Shown here piece by piece: positions 33,841 through 45,878 of a stretch of DNA of 64,000 bases. Origin of the DNA: Hsuehochloa calcarea. Lineage: Eukaryota > Streptophyta > Magnoliopsida > Poales > Poaceae. The notes beneath the pieces are model-generated. The model saw only the letters and a program-made list of their open reading frames with translations, made no database searches and had not been told where the DNA came from. Position numbers and translations under genes: made by a program. Within the stretch, counting starts at the first letter, position 1, and the number at the start of each line of letters is the position of its first letter. The stretch lies in contig CM070596.1 in NCBI GenBank assembly GCA_036346395.1, positions 4,938,170 through 5,002,169 of the forward strand, read 5' to 3'.

Positions 33841-35994
33841 AATATTGTATAATCTTCACTTCTTAACCTTGAGACATCAAGGCCAAAGAATTGAGACTCA
33901 TCCGAGCGTCCTCATTATCATCTTCATCCTCCTCAACCTCATTTCCAGCGTTCTCATCAAAGTCATTGTCACGCCATTGTTATCCGAACTTGATTCCTCT
34001 ACTTCTTCCATAGAAGCGTCCTCAATGTCGCCCTCAATGGAGCTTTCCCTCCGGATGAAGAAGGAGAAGGAGAAGGAGGGGTCCACCAACGATCGCCACG
34101 CGCTTGTTCGGCATAGCTCTGGGAAGATAATCAAAGGATCAAACAAGGAATAGATAATAAACCTATGAATATACAATGGTGTCATTGACATGCTCTCGGA
34201 CAAAGGGTCCGATCGCTATCCACGGCGGTCGGATCGCCACAGAGGCCGGTCCGACCGCCATTGTGGCGCCGGTCGGATCAAGCATCGAGGCCGGTCCGAT
34301 CGCTGTGTGAAGCCGGTCGGAGCCACGGTTACAGAACCGATGAATCAAATTTGTGATTTTCACAAGTTTTCATCATTCAAGCAATGGCATCAAGTGCATT
34401 CATTTGTCTATTCACAAACTACTTGCAGGATAAAGTTTTGCCACAAAATCTAGTGAACAAGATAGGATTTTTGACAAACCCTAGAATTTGGGGCAAATCA
34501 CAAAATGAGAGCAATGCAAGTAGATCGAGGATGCTTACTGGCTCTAATGAAGAGGAGTAACACGAGGATGCCTCCTTGAAGAGAAAGGAGAGCCAAAAAT
34601 CCAAAGTTTGCAAGTTCTTTCCTCACCTAGGGTTCCAAAATGTGAGAGATAACCCATCAATCCACAAAGTAATTGGAGGGAATGGAAGAGGAGATGAGGG
34701 AGAGCAAGTGGATACCTTGAATCCCCAAATGGACGGCCGGAGGAGGAGATCCGAAGGGGAGAAGGTGCTGCCGGCCTGAGAGAGGAGAGAAAAAGAGTGG
34801 TTCGGTTTGGGGAGAAAGGTGGAGTGAGAGAAAGGCTCTCGGTTGAAGGGTTTTTAACCTTTTCCCGCAAAACCGGTCGGACCGCCGGGCCAACGCCGGT
34901 CGGACCGGTGGGATCTCTATCGGATCGCCTATAGAGGGGGTCGGACGGTGTCATCTGAAGTCGACACATTTGATGAGAGGAGAGAAAAGAGAGAATTGTT
35001 GTATTTTACTCCAAATTTTTGCACAATCAATCAAATAAACATCTTTGGAGTATTTCCAACTTATATAGCCCATAAGAATAGAATTTTAAAATAGTTTTTA
35101 TAATTTAAGCTCTTGGTTTTCGGAAATGAAATATATTTCTAAGAACTTTCATCAAAAGATCCAAATTGAGCAAATGATGAATTTTAAAGCATCCAATTGC
35201 ATGTATGAGTCATAAATATCATTATGAACATATTCATATGAAGAATTTTAGTTCATATGGAAAAACTCACTTAAGTGCTAGAAAGTGACCACTTAGGTCA
35301 TAGTAGTATTTTGACGAGTTTGAAAATCAAATATCTTTTCTAGGTTGGTCTTTTGAAAATCCTTTGAATACCAAAAATATTTAGAATAACCAACTCTAGG
35401 ATTTTCCTTTTGGCAAGATTTTCAAATTCCTTTTAGAATAGATTTTACACAAAAATCTAGTTTATGTCAAAAACAAGATACTATAATGTAGGATTTTGGC
35501 TAGAAATGCATTTTTACTTAAAATAGGTTTTCTAAAGCCAAAACCTTTGGTAAACCTTTCAAAAGCATTTGTATACATTTTGCAATTAATTTTTCAAAGA
35601 ATTACTAATAGTTATCAAATTTTTGACTTTTGGCTAAAAGGCTTATTTTTGAAAAGCAATACTAGCACTTAATTTATTTGGGCACATTTAGGGATGTGAT
35701 ATACATGGCTATGATTTAGTACTCCCCCTTAATGTGCCATTCCAACTTGCTCAAGATATGAATAATGAACATTGAGAACATAGAGCAAGAACACCCCTTT
35801 TAATAAGATTTTCATGAAATGCAACCTACACAAGGTATAAAGGGGCTAGATACTTCAATGTAAATACTTGTTACCGAGATGGCATTGGTTCTTGATGTGA
35901 AACGATTATCCTCAAACTTGGCTCCAATTTGATATATGATGACATCCATCTTTATATGAATAAGCCAAGTCTCCAATGCCTCTCCAAGTACCTA

Positions 35995-37353
35995 TTAAGC
36001 ATTTAAGCGCATTTTGGTACCCAAAACTAGGTTGGGTCCACGAATGTTAGTCACAATAGATTTGGGCACCCAAATGGCCCTAGCATTAGTTTTATGTGTA
36101 CTAACTATTCTAGCAAACACATTGCCATTAATATCATTCCTAAGCAAATATTGATCATTATAAATAATGGGCTTAGGAGTGATACCTTTGGGACAACCCT
36201 TACTCATATGTCCCTTTTCCTAGAATTGTAGCAAGTTCAAGTTTGTATTCGTCTTTTACCTTCTTTACTTGCTCCTTGCCGGTTTGCATTTTCTTTGATG
36301 ACAATTGCTTGTCATTCACCTTGTTAGGACACACCGAGGCGAAGTGGCCCTTTCCTTTGCATCCATGGCACTTGATATTCTTCGTGTGCCTTGCGTTGTG
36401 CCTTGTCTTGCTTGTCTCCTTTTTCTTAGGAGTGAAGCCAATTCCACTCTTATCTTGCAAGCGTCTTTGCTTGCTCAATATATCGTCAAGAGTGGCCTTC
36501 CCTTTTAGGCCTCTTTCCAAGTCATTCTTCAATTTGTTGACTTGGGCCTTGAGCTCATTGTTTTCCTCTACAATGTTAGTATTGCAAGATATGGAGGAAA
36601 TAGTAGCATCTATTTTGGAGCAACAAGGCATATCAATTAAATCCTCACATGAGGTGGATACATTAGCCTTAGATGAGATGCAAGATGTAGGAACTACGCA
36701 TGGCATATCATCTAATAACTTGCATGTAATGCCTATATCCACCTTGGACTTATTAAGATCCTTGAGAAGGAGAGTCTCATGAGCTTCTTTTAGCTCTTCA
36801 TAAGAATCCTTGAGAGAAAGAAATTCTTTCTTCAAGACTTTGAATTTTGACTTCTCCTTGCCAAGATATTCATTTAAGTCTTCTAACATTTCCATCAACT
36901 CATCATAGGTGGGTTCTTTATTTTCGTTTACCTCATTATTACCTTTAGCCATGAAGCATTGAGTTGATGTGGAGGAGTTGAGGAGTCCTCATTTTCGTTG
37001 TCTGAGCTTGAAGTTGAGCATTCTTCTTCCGACATCCATTCTTGTGTGCAATCATCACTAGTTGAAGTGGATAATTCATATTGATCTTGAATATATGTCC
37101 ACATCTCATGAACGTTCTTGAGATTGCATATGGCATCAAAAAGGTCTACGCTCAAAGCACTAAATAAGGCGTTAGTAGCTTGAGCGTCGAGATGTAAGCA
37201 TTTCTCTTCCTCAATGGTTGGAGCAAAATGATCCAATGGAGGAGAAAAGCCTACATCTACAATCCGCCATATTTTTGGACTCATGGCCCTAAAATAACAA
37301 GACATGGATTTTCCATTGAGCATAATTTGTGCCATCAAATATAGGTGCTTCAC
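35995..37353 (-). pseudogene. Gag of the second LTR element (zinc-knuckle protein)
   Basis: On the minus strand, 37353-36928 encodes a gag N-terminal (UBN2-like) region (FDAICNLKNVHEMWTYIQDQ). 36952-36200 continues with a Glu/Lys-rich coiled-coil stretch and a CCHC knuckle CHGCKGKGHFASVC at about residue 197. 36207-35995 gives the C-terminal end (GNVFARIVSTHKTNARAIWV). Two small frame changes near 36930 and 36200 divide an otherwise intact gag. No pol follows. Confidence 0.75.
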
Positions 37354-37438
37354 CTAGGTGCACTAAATCTCTAGTTGCCATCCTTTACTCTCTAGACGGT
37401 TAAGTCTAATAAATGAGAGACCAAGCTCTGATACCACT

Positions 37439-40074
37439 TGTAAGATCGAGGTGGCCGACTAGAGGGGGGTGAATAGGCGGTTTTAAAAATCTATCGCGCT
37501 AAACCAATATATAAATGCGGAAGCTAATATCGAATTGGTTTTGCACAATTAAAACCTAAAACAACTAGGCTCAACTAAGTGCACCGACAAAATGAACACA
37601 ATACAATATGAGCAATCATACAAGATATATAAGCAATTAAAGCAAGAATGTAAATAGCTCAAAGTAAAGCACAAGTAAAAACAAGATGACACGATTATGT
37701 TTTACTGGTGGTGTTCGGAGACTTGCCGGTCTCCCTAATCCACGTTGAGGTAAGCCCAACCGCGTTGGACCGGCTCCTCAAATGAGCACACACCTCCGAG
37801 GTAAGTCCAACACTTGGACCGGTTCCAAACCAACCAACACCTCGCTCAACTATGGTTGCTCTTCCTCCACTCCGGAGATGGCGAGCACCAAACCACTCAC
37901 AACCGTCGGGCCTTCTCACAAGCTTCTTGAGAAGGTCACCGAGCACGACGCCTCCACGCCGTCTAGGTGTCGGCAAACACCAAGAGTAACAAATCCAAAC
38001 TTTCACTTGAACTAATCAAGTGTCAACGCCACGTGGATACACAATCCACTACCTAAGGCAACACATGCACTTAGGGTTTGCTCTCTAGTCTCACCAAGTG
38101 CAACACATGCACAAAAGAGAATAGAGACTTGCTCTTAGCTCAAAGAATGAGTGTATCACTTAACAATGGCACAAGAAGATCTCCCAACCGGCCAAGGTGT
38201 CTATATATAGCCTACACACAAAAACTAGCCGTTGGGAGAAGATTCCATCAAAAGCGACCAGGCCGGTCGACCGCCAACCAATGGCGGTCGGACCGCCTAT
38301 GCGCCAACGGCTAGAAAAGTAGCCGTTGGGCCTTCTGCCCGATCGGCCGTCATGCATCGGCGGTCGGACCGCGCGATATATCGGTCCGACCGCCTGCGTC
38401 TTGGCGGTCCGACCGCCCTTCGCGAATTTGGCTAAGTCCCAAAATGGGAGCTCTCGGAAAAACCGTTCGCTCGAACTCGGAACTTCCTCACCGGAAGCTC
38501 GATTTTTACAACAATGAACTTCCGCACAAGGAAATCGGTTCAAGTGTAATCGGTCGACCGCTGCGTAGCACACCGGTCGGACCGATTTGCCACCGGCCCG
38601 ATCGGTGACCACTTCGCCGTCCGACCGCAGATTCATTGAGCCAAAGCCAATTGCACCACTTCAAATGGCAAAACACATTCGCTCATTTGAATGCAATTTT
38701 CGACAAGGTTTCAAAGATGATATTCTCGATGAGGTTACAAAACACATTTGCTAACCCTTAGAATACTCATCACAAGGAATAAGGTACATGGACTTACACC
38801 ATTTGCAAAACGCATTTGCAAACTTAAGTCACATGTTGCAAGGATTATGCATGAGCCTCGATTATTTGCAAAACACATTCGCAAATAAATAGCATCATGC
38901 CTAGATGAGCTAGAGCAAATATAATGAGCTATCAACACATGACTAACTCAAACTACTAGTTAAGACCCCTCTTAATAGTACGGCAACCTATACTAGCAAT
39001 CCGGTCTTCCAACCAAACACCAAGACCGGTAAAGACTAGGAATACATCCTTAGCCCTAGCTAGTCATACCTTTGCCTTGCATCTTCTTGAAGCTTGATGA
39101 CGCACATCAACACTTCAAGTCCGGGTCTTTAACTTTGACACTCATCAACTCATGATGATTTCTTCACTTCGGGATCTTGTCTTGAACATCATCAACACAT
39201 GATGATTTCTCCATCCCGAAGTCTTCACATGCATCAACACATGATGCAATCCTTCACTTGACCTCCATCAACACATGATGGGTCTTCTCTTGTCTTGATG
39301 ATCAACTCATGATCATCTCTTCTTGATAAGCATCAACTCATGATGCATCATTTACACCAAGCTCTTGACTTGATGATCAACTCATGATCATCCCAAGTCT
39401 TCATCATCCTGGAACATAACCTGTATATCCAACTCATGGAAAATGTTAGTTCCACAATGTGATCATCATTAATTACCATACCATACCATTAACTCATAAT
39501 GGTGGGACAAGATACCTCAATCTTTCCTCTTTGGTAATTGATGATAACCACTTAAATTTTCATAAATTTAATGATGATAAATGAGAGAACAATTGAGTAT
39601 ATAAACTACACAAGTTATATATACTCTAACATGAGTATACAAGAACTACACAAGTTCTATATACTCATAACATGAGTATATACGAACTTACAAAATTTTT
39701 GTATACTCAAAGGTTTTGTTTCAACGTAAAGATCCTTAGTATATGTGGAAAATGGAATATGGATCAATACTAATGAAACCACAAAGTATAGGATAAAACT
39801 CCCCCTAAATGTGTGCATACACAAATGTGTAATGAGGTCATATGCACATATTCAAGTTTAACTTAAGGTTGAGTTCAATCCTATATTTTGGATCCGAGAA
39901 ATGCAACATTATATAAATTGAGATGTCGATTGCATACCTCGTTGTGTTTCACCTTTATATCCAAATGAGACTACATAAAGATGATACTTGATAAAAGAGT
40001 TAGTCTCATATTTGGATTTGTCATTAATCACCAAAACACTCCATTAACTCATAATGGCGGGTCTAGATCTTTCA
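37439..40074 (-). repeat. 5' LTR of the gag-only LTR element
   Basis: 2636 bp with TG...CA ends and the primer site 2 bp away. It includes several GGCGGTCGGACCGCC-like palindromes (about 38260-38640). It also holds a set of short direct repeats containing ATCAACTCATGAT or ATCAACACATGAT (39120-39400). Confidence 0.7.
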
Positions 40075-42480
40075 GGCGTGAATAGCTGGAGAACCACGTG
40101 TCCTTCCTCTTTTCGCGGTAATCCTGAAAATTAAGGCAAAGAAAAACGATGTGTCTCAATACTGGGGTTAGTTAAACAAGACTTAGGAACCTAGTATTGA
40201 GACACACATCTGCGAGTAGTATGCAAAGCAGAAGTGCTATCCTTGATTTTATTTGGAGTTCTGTTATGAGCAATGATTAAACTAACATAAGAGTTATCAT
40301 GTTTAGGAGCATGATGATGAGCATGTGACACAAATCCTAAACCAAGTTTCTTCTTTTCTATGTTACCATGTCTCATAAAAGCTCTAGGTTGATTGGGTGA
40401 AATTCTAGCAAAATTTTCTTATCATTTTTCAACCTACGCCAACAGAACTCAACCAAATGCCTATTCCTTTTGCAATAGGTGCAATGGTACTTGATACCAC
40501 TAGGAGAAGCACCCTTTGACTTAACAGAAGATTGGGCAAAACCTGCAGATTTAAAGATAGTTTTTGCAGGTTCGATTTTGAATTCAACAAACCTATTTTC
40601 CAAGACTTGAGTAACTTTTTGCTTAGAATTATCTTGGACATAATTGTATCATAGTCCTTGCTTCTTATAAGGAGTTTTAGACTTGTCCAGAATCATATTT
40701 AATTGTTTCTTACCTTTAGAGAATTTTTCTAAGGTATCCTTAAGATAAGCATTTTCTTCTCCAAGATTAACACATGATTCATATGGTTTACCTTTAATGA
40801 CTCTAGCATATTTCTCCTTATATAAAACAGTTTCAAGTTTAAGGGCTGGACAAGAAGTACATGTAGCAGACTCAATACTATCCTTAAGTTTGGCATATTT
40901 AGCTTTAACTACTTCTAAGATATCTTTGACTTCATGTTCTCGTTCTACGCAAAAAGTGCAAAGGCTAGAATCAACCACACGAAGCAACCAACTTGCTAGA
41001 GTCTAAGCATTTTTCACATGGAGCAGATTTAACCTCAACTAGCTCGGTCCTAGCATTTTCAAGTTGTTGCAAAGTAATATTATGAGAAGATTGCAATTTA
41101 GCAAATTCAGAGTGCATAGCATAGCAAGATGAACATTCATCATATTCAAGAGTCTTAGCATTTGTAAGTTCTAAAGTCAAACTATCTACTTGTGACTCTA
41201 AGTCCTTGTTCTTGGCCATGATAAACTCTAAAGCCTTATCCTGACTCATGAGTTGCTCAAACATATTTTCACATCTATCAGAAAGGACATCATAGAAAGG
41301 AGATACCCCATCGTTGTCGTCATCAACGGAGTCAGCCATAAAGCACAAGCTGGTGAAGTCCTTGGCCTTCCCCTTCTTCTTGTTTTGAGGGATCTCCTCC
41401 TTGTCCTCCTCGCTCCTGGGGTCCACATCGCTTAAGGATTGATCCTCAAAAGCGGCAAGCACCCGGTGAGCGGCTTTTGTCAGCTTGGCAGCATCATACC
41501 TTGATTTGTTCCATTGAGGCTTCTTCCAAGCTAGCTTTCCCTCCTTATGGTTGCTCTTACCTTTCAGTTTGGGGCAATTTATTCGGATATGATTAAGCTC
41601 ACCACACTCATAGCAAGTCACGAGACCTCCTCTATTTCTATTTCTCATATTGTTATTGGCTCGTGTGACCTTTCTGACTATGAGAGCCAACTCAGCCTTA
41701 GGAAGACTCTCAAACTCCTCTTCACGAATTGCTGATAAACCAGCAAGCGAAAATCCAGAAGAAGACTCTGAAGACCCACCAGAAGCTCTCTTGAGCGGGT
41801 CTGCTACCAAAGCCATGTTTCCCTTTTTGGGATGATCAATCCTCTTGATCTCATGAGTCTTGAGCTTGCTATAGAGCAGCTCCAAAGTCAGATCAGAAAG
41901 ATTGACATTCTCCTCAATGGCTGTAGCATTTATCTCCCACTCCTTGGTGTTGATTACAGCTAAGAGGTGGGTGGCATTTTCATATTGAGAATATTCAATA
42001 CTAACAGCTTTTATCTGATTAATCACTTTATTAAAGCGACTGAAAATGTCATCGATGCTGTCTCCAGGACGCATCTCGAATTTATTATATTCACGCTTAT
42101 AGATTGTTTGACGTACTTTCTTGACTTGGGACGAACCCTCATGGTAGGTTTCGAGAGTGTTCCAAATCTCGTGCGAAGTCTCAAGATTGCAAATTCGATC
42201 ATACTCCTGTCTACCAAGCCCACCATATAAGATGTTTTTAGCCTTATTGTTGTTAGCCAAGAGGGCTTCTGAGGCCGACGTAGCAACTTCGGGCACAACG
42301 AGCGGGACTCGAACAACCTCCCATATAGTGTGTCATTCGCTCTCAAGGAAGACTCGCATGCGATTCTTCCAATAGGCATAGTCATGCCCATCGAAGATAT
42401 GCGACTTCGTGGAGTATCTATCCATTGTCAAGTTCAGTGAGCGATTAAGATCAAGATTGAACTAACCGGGCTCTGATACC
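40075..42480 (-). pseudogene. SIRE-like gag, copy A (long open frame)
   Basis: On the minus strand an open frame of 441 codons (42296-40971) encodes a copia gag. The UBN2 core is VRQTIYKREYNKFEMRPGDS. A CCHC zinc knuckle CYECGELNHIRINC lies near residue 235. A Lys-rich acidic segment follows, then a coiled coil (DKALEFIMAKNKDLESQVDS). 40971-40373 continues gag in other frames. The start of gag (42480-42297) is not in frame with the main piece. This is the best-preserved gag in the window, but it is separated from any pol by the foreign element at 33850-40074. Confidence 0.8.
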
Positions 42481-42486
42481 ACTTAT

Positions 42487-44208
42487 TGGACCAAAAATGC
42501 GACTAGAGGGGGGGTGAATAGGAGCACACTCACTTTTTCACAAATAATTGATTCAATAATATTTTACTCCAGTAGCTATGGAAGCTATGAAGATCAGTAT
42601 ATCAGTACAACGGAAGACTAATATTGAATCCAATTTAAACCCCTAAGCAATACGACAAAATCAACAAAGACTAAAGCAATTCAATGCACTGGCGGTCGGA
42701 CCGCTGGGTCAATGGCGGTCTGACCAATTACCTACCGGTCTGACCGGTGACCCTGGCCGGTCTGACCGCCTGAAGAACAGAACAGAAAGCCCCGATGACG
42801 AAGTTGCAAATAGATGAAACTTTTGATCTACAACTCTAAACTTGATGAAACTTGGAACACACCTTCTCTATGATATCAAGAACCTATTCCAATCAAATAT
42901 TGTGATAATTCTTGGAAGAATAATGATCTTTTTCCGTTTGATTGAAGAAGGGTTCAAAACCGAGTCAAAACGAAAACTAGATCCAAAATCTTGCTCGTGG
43001 GTGATTGATGATCGAGATGATCCTAGATATGTTCCCACATGTCACAGCAAGCTAGATCATGTGAAGAATTTAATAAAAAACACACGGATCAAAGAAAGAT
43101 TCAAAATCATGAAATATAGAGAAAGAACGCAAAGAGACAAGACATGATCAAACTTTCTCTAGATTGATTTGATATGATATAGGCTTACAGCTACTCCATC
43201 AATGGAGGACAATGCTCAATCCAAGAGCACGAAAATGACATCAAAATCTCTAGAACCCTAGCCTTAACAAAAGCTTTCCCTAAACAAAATAGGGTTTCAA
43301 ATAGCAAAAGAGACGAAGAGTAGGTGCAGCCACCTCCCGCCCCTATTTGTAGTGGAGGCTTAGACCTTCTAGAAGTTTGACTCAATTGGGCTCCCGTTAA
43401 GGCCCAAAACAAACGGGTCATACACGCACGTATTTTAATGCGTCGTCTTTAACACCTCTTGACCCAATTAGCTACACTTTGCGCCATCTTGCGCCTCGGA
43501 TTAGCCAATAGGTCACTCTTGTCCATCTTGCACCATGCTTGAGTACATTGACCTCACCCGGCATCGTTGATCGTTTTGGACCTCAGCTCTCAAAGCCTAG
43601 TCCCGATCATCCTCGCCGTTGACCGTCGTTGACCACCAAGCAACCTGCACAACAATAGACAAGTAAACCGAATCCGAGAACAAGTTCTTCTCAACTTGAC
43701 CCATGTTAGTCAAAACATGCATCATGCAATACATATGCACTAATACTCATGACTTTGACCTAACAACCGAACATCGCCGCCACGAAGACCGACGATCCAA
43801 GTGAAAATCGGTCTGACCACCCACCCTGGCCGATCTGACCACCACCTATTGGCCGGTCAGACCGCTAGTTGGGACTTAGCCAATTTCAACCTCTGAAATT
43901 CTAAGACCTACTGGAATTTTCAATCCAATAGAACTTTTGACTGGAGACTCCAAAAATTATGGGACCAAGTGCAACAGAATCTACTCTCTTGCCTACACCC
44001 TCTATTTTTGGCCCAGCTCAAAACCTCACTTCTGAAGTTGGCTGGTCCGACCGCCGCTATGTCCGGTCGGCCGCCGCTAGGCCGATCGAGACCGCTGAGC
44101 CCGATGACCACGCAACTTTGCCGAAAACACGTGAAACGATAACCGTTAACGCCATTGTCAATTGTCACATCATACTAAGATCTGGAGTATATCCCCATGA
44201 TATCGACA
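42487..44208 (-). repeat. 5' LTR of the SIRE-like element
   Basis: 1722 bp. On the minus strand it runs from TGTCGATATCATGG to TTTTTGGTCCA. The primer site lies 5 bp inside. It carries repeated GGTCTGACCG / GGTCGGACCG palindromes (42690-42770, 43800-43865, 44040-44100). Its right border interrupts the CACTA transposase frame. Confidence 0.75.
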
Positions 44209-44971
44209 GCTTCACCTCGATGCCATCGCCGTCATCGGAGTGATTCTTACGCTTGTATTGGGATGCTTTGCACACCGGATATACATGCATGTCTGCATAC
44301 TCTTTACGGTAGAGGATACAATCGTTCGAGCATGCATGTATTCTTTCTACTTCTATTCCCAATGGACAAAGAACCTTCTTAGCTTGGTTGGTGGTTCTGG
44401 GAAACACGTTTCTCTCTAGAAGGATGTCCGCCAGGAGACCTAGTAACGCCGTGAAACCTTTATCGGACCAACCATTGCTTGCTTTCAATTTCAGCATTTC
44501 AACCACGGATGACAACATTGTGTATTCCAGCTTGCAGCCCGGGAAGAAAGGTTTCACCGAGCCCTCCATTAAGCCCTTAAATTTACCAAACTCTTTATCA
44601 CTGTAGTCCCCTTCTGCATCGCGTAGCATCTGATACAGATTGTCATCGTGCGACCTACCCTCATCGAAAGCACAGTCCACATCCGGCATATCGTTGTCTC
44701 CCTCGACGATGTTACTACTTTCTGGTATAATCAGCTCTTCACCGTGACTAGTCCAATATGTATACTCCTTTTTGAAACCCCTCCGAATCAAGTGTCTTTC
44801 GATCTGCGCCGGGTTGGTAAACATCTTCAGATTATCGCAATCAATGCATAGACAGTACATAAATTTTATCCCCATCAACATATCCTACTTGGCAGCTCTT
44901 CTAAAAGCAGACACGCAATCAATGTACTCTTTACTCATACGATTCTCAATGTACATCCAGCTTCGGTCCAT
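44209..44971 (-). pseudogene. CACTA transposase (Tnp2-like) N-terminal fragment
   Basis: From an ATG at 44971 the minus strand reads MDRSWMYIENRMSKEYIDCV, a typical N-terminus of plant CACTA transposases. An in-frame TAG follows at 44885-44887. The frame then runs open through FTNPAQIERHLIRRGFK, GFTALLGLLADILLERNVFP and KVLCPLGIEVERIHACSNDC to GIEVK, where the LTR at 44208 interrupts it. The stop and the insertion both rule out a functional protein. Confidence 0.85.
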
Positions 44972-45378
44972 CTGGGCTACGTACGTAACAAATTAGATTA
45001 ATGCATGCAACTACGTACTCTTCCTATTGACCAAACATACTACAAATTGAATAGCGATTAACCCAGGGTAAGTATAAAGCATTAAGACCGTTACCCTTGG
45101 AGCTCACCGCGAAGATCCCAAATATCCCGCGAAATCTCTTCCTATTGACCAACCTCTCTTTCTTCATCCTTTGCTTCTTCTCCCTTCCTCTTTCATTTGA
45201 TATAGTCATAACTGAGGCTCACTATGATGTAAAATGGTATTATTTTACACAATACATGACATGTCAATGTATATATACATGCTGCTCATTGTTCTATTGT
45301 AAATCTTAATTGCCAATAACCTCATTGGATGATAAACCTAGCTACCATCAATCTCTCTAGATTATAATGCATATAATT

Positions 45379-45808
45379 AGAAACAAATACTGACCGTAGA
45401 TTGCCAAGAATAAATAGATCTACAAAGCACACATTCAAATCTACGATATTTAATTCTTTCACCAAACACTCTAGAGTCGGCCGCCTCCTTCAAAGTAGCC
45501 GCATATCAGAGATAGGTCTCACTATAGACAGATCTGTCTGGAGTCAGGACGACCAGATATTTAATTATGCATATCACAGACGGTTCTTAACAATAACCGT
45601 ATGTGACATGTGCCATTAAATATATGGTCATTCCCTCAGATCTAGATCGATCTGTAGTGAGAAATATCTCTAATATATATGCGGCTACTTTGAAAGAGGT
45701 GACCGGCTCTAGGGCGCGTTTGGTGAAAGAAATACCATATATATTTAAATGTGCTTGTAGATCTGATATTTGTTCTTAGTGATCTAAGGTTAGTATTCCT
45801 TTGTTTCT
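45379..45808. repeat. 430-bp foldback (arms about 205 bp) in the CACTA 5' region
   Basis: The left arm begins AGAAACAAATACTGACC and the right arm ends with the near complement at TTTGTTTCT. Paired segments include TTCAAAGTAGCCGCATAT (left) with ATATGCGGCTACTTTGAA (right), and CTTTCACCAAAC with GTTTGGTGAAAG. The centre, near 45593, is the palindrome around CGGTTCTTAACAATAACCG. The spacer is only a few bases, so the transcript could form one long hairpin. Confidence 0.85.
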
Positions 45809-45878
45809 GATGCAGCTGCTTTGAAAAAGACGGTGAGTACTCCTAAGAAAGAAACCAAGCCCACTACGAAGCATGATC

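Larger units (their letters stand above)
33850..40074 (-). mobile_element. Second LTR retrotransposon (gag-only type) lying between the two gag copies
   Basis: Its 5' LTR is 37439-40074 (2636 bp; plus-strand ends TGTAAGATCG and ATCTTTCA, that is TG...CA on the minus strand). An initiator-Met primer site follows (plus GCTCTGATACCA, 37425-37436). Gag is at 35995-37353. No protease, integrase or RT was found in the remaining 33850-35990, which is AT-rich, apart from GC-rich blocks with GGTCGGACCG-type palindromes at 34190-34330 and 34870-34960. A 3' LTR matching 37439-40074 is not present. It is either a non-autonomous element or one truncated on its left. Confidence 0.65.
23804..44208 (-). mobile_element. 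Rearranged SIRE/Maximus-like Ty1/copia retrotransposon
   Basis: Reading right to left: 5' LTR 42487-44208, primer site (plus-strand GCTCTGATACCA, 42470-42481), gag copy A (40075-42480), a foreign LTR element (33850-40074), gag copy B (31400-33840), pol copy 2 (27620-31040), then pol copy 1 and 3' region (23804-27619). No 3' LTR is present, and the left end at 23804 joins a truncated LTR of another family. The lineage is inferred from the CCHC gag, the RT and RNase H motifs and the long region after RNase H. The order cannot come from a single clean insertion. Unequal recombination or mis-assembly is needed. Confidence 0.7.

Noticed and set aside
34190..44105. GGTCGGACCG palindromes as a possible CRISPR array
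   Set aside because: Spacing is irregular, the units vary, they lie in plant LTRs, and there are no cas genes.
45097..45309. 70-codon plus-strand frame
   Set aside because: Located inside the CACTA 5' region, AT-rich, with no domain.
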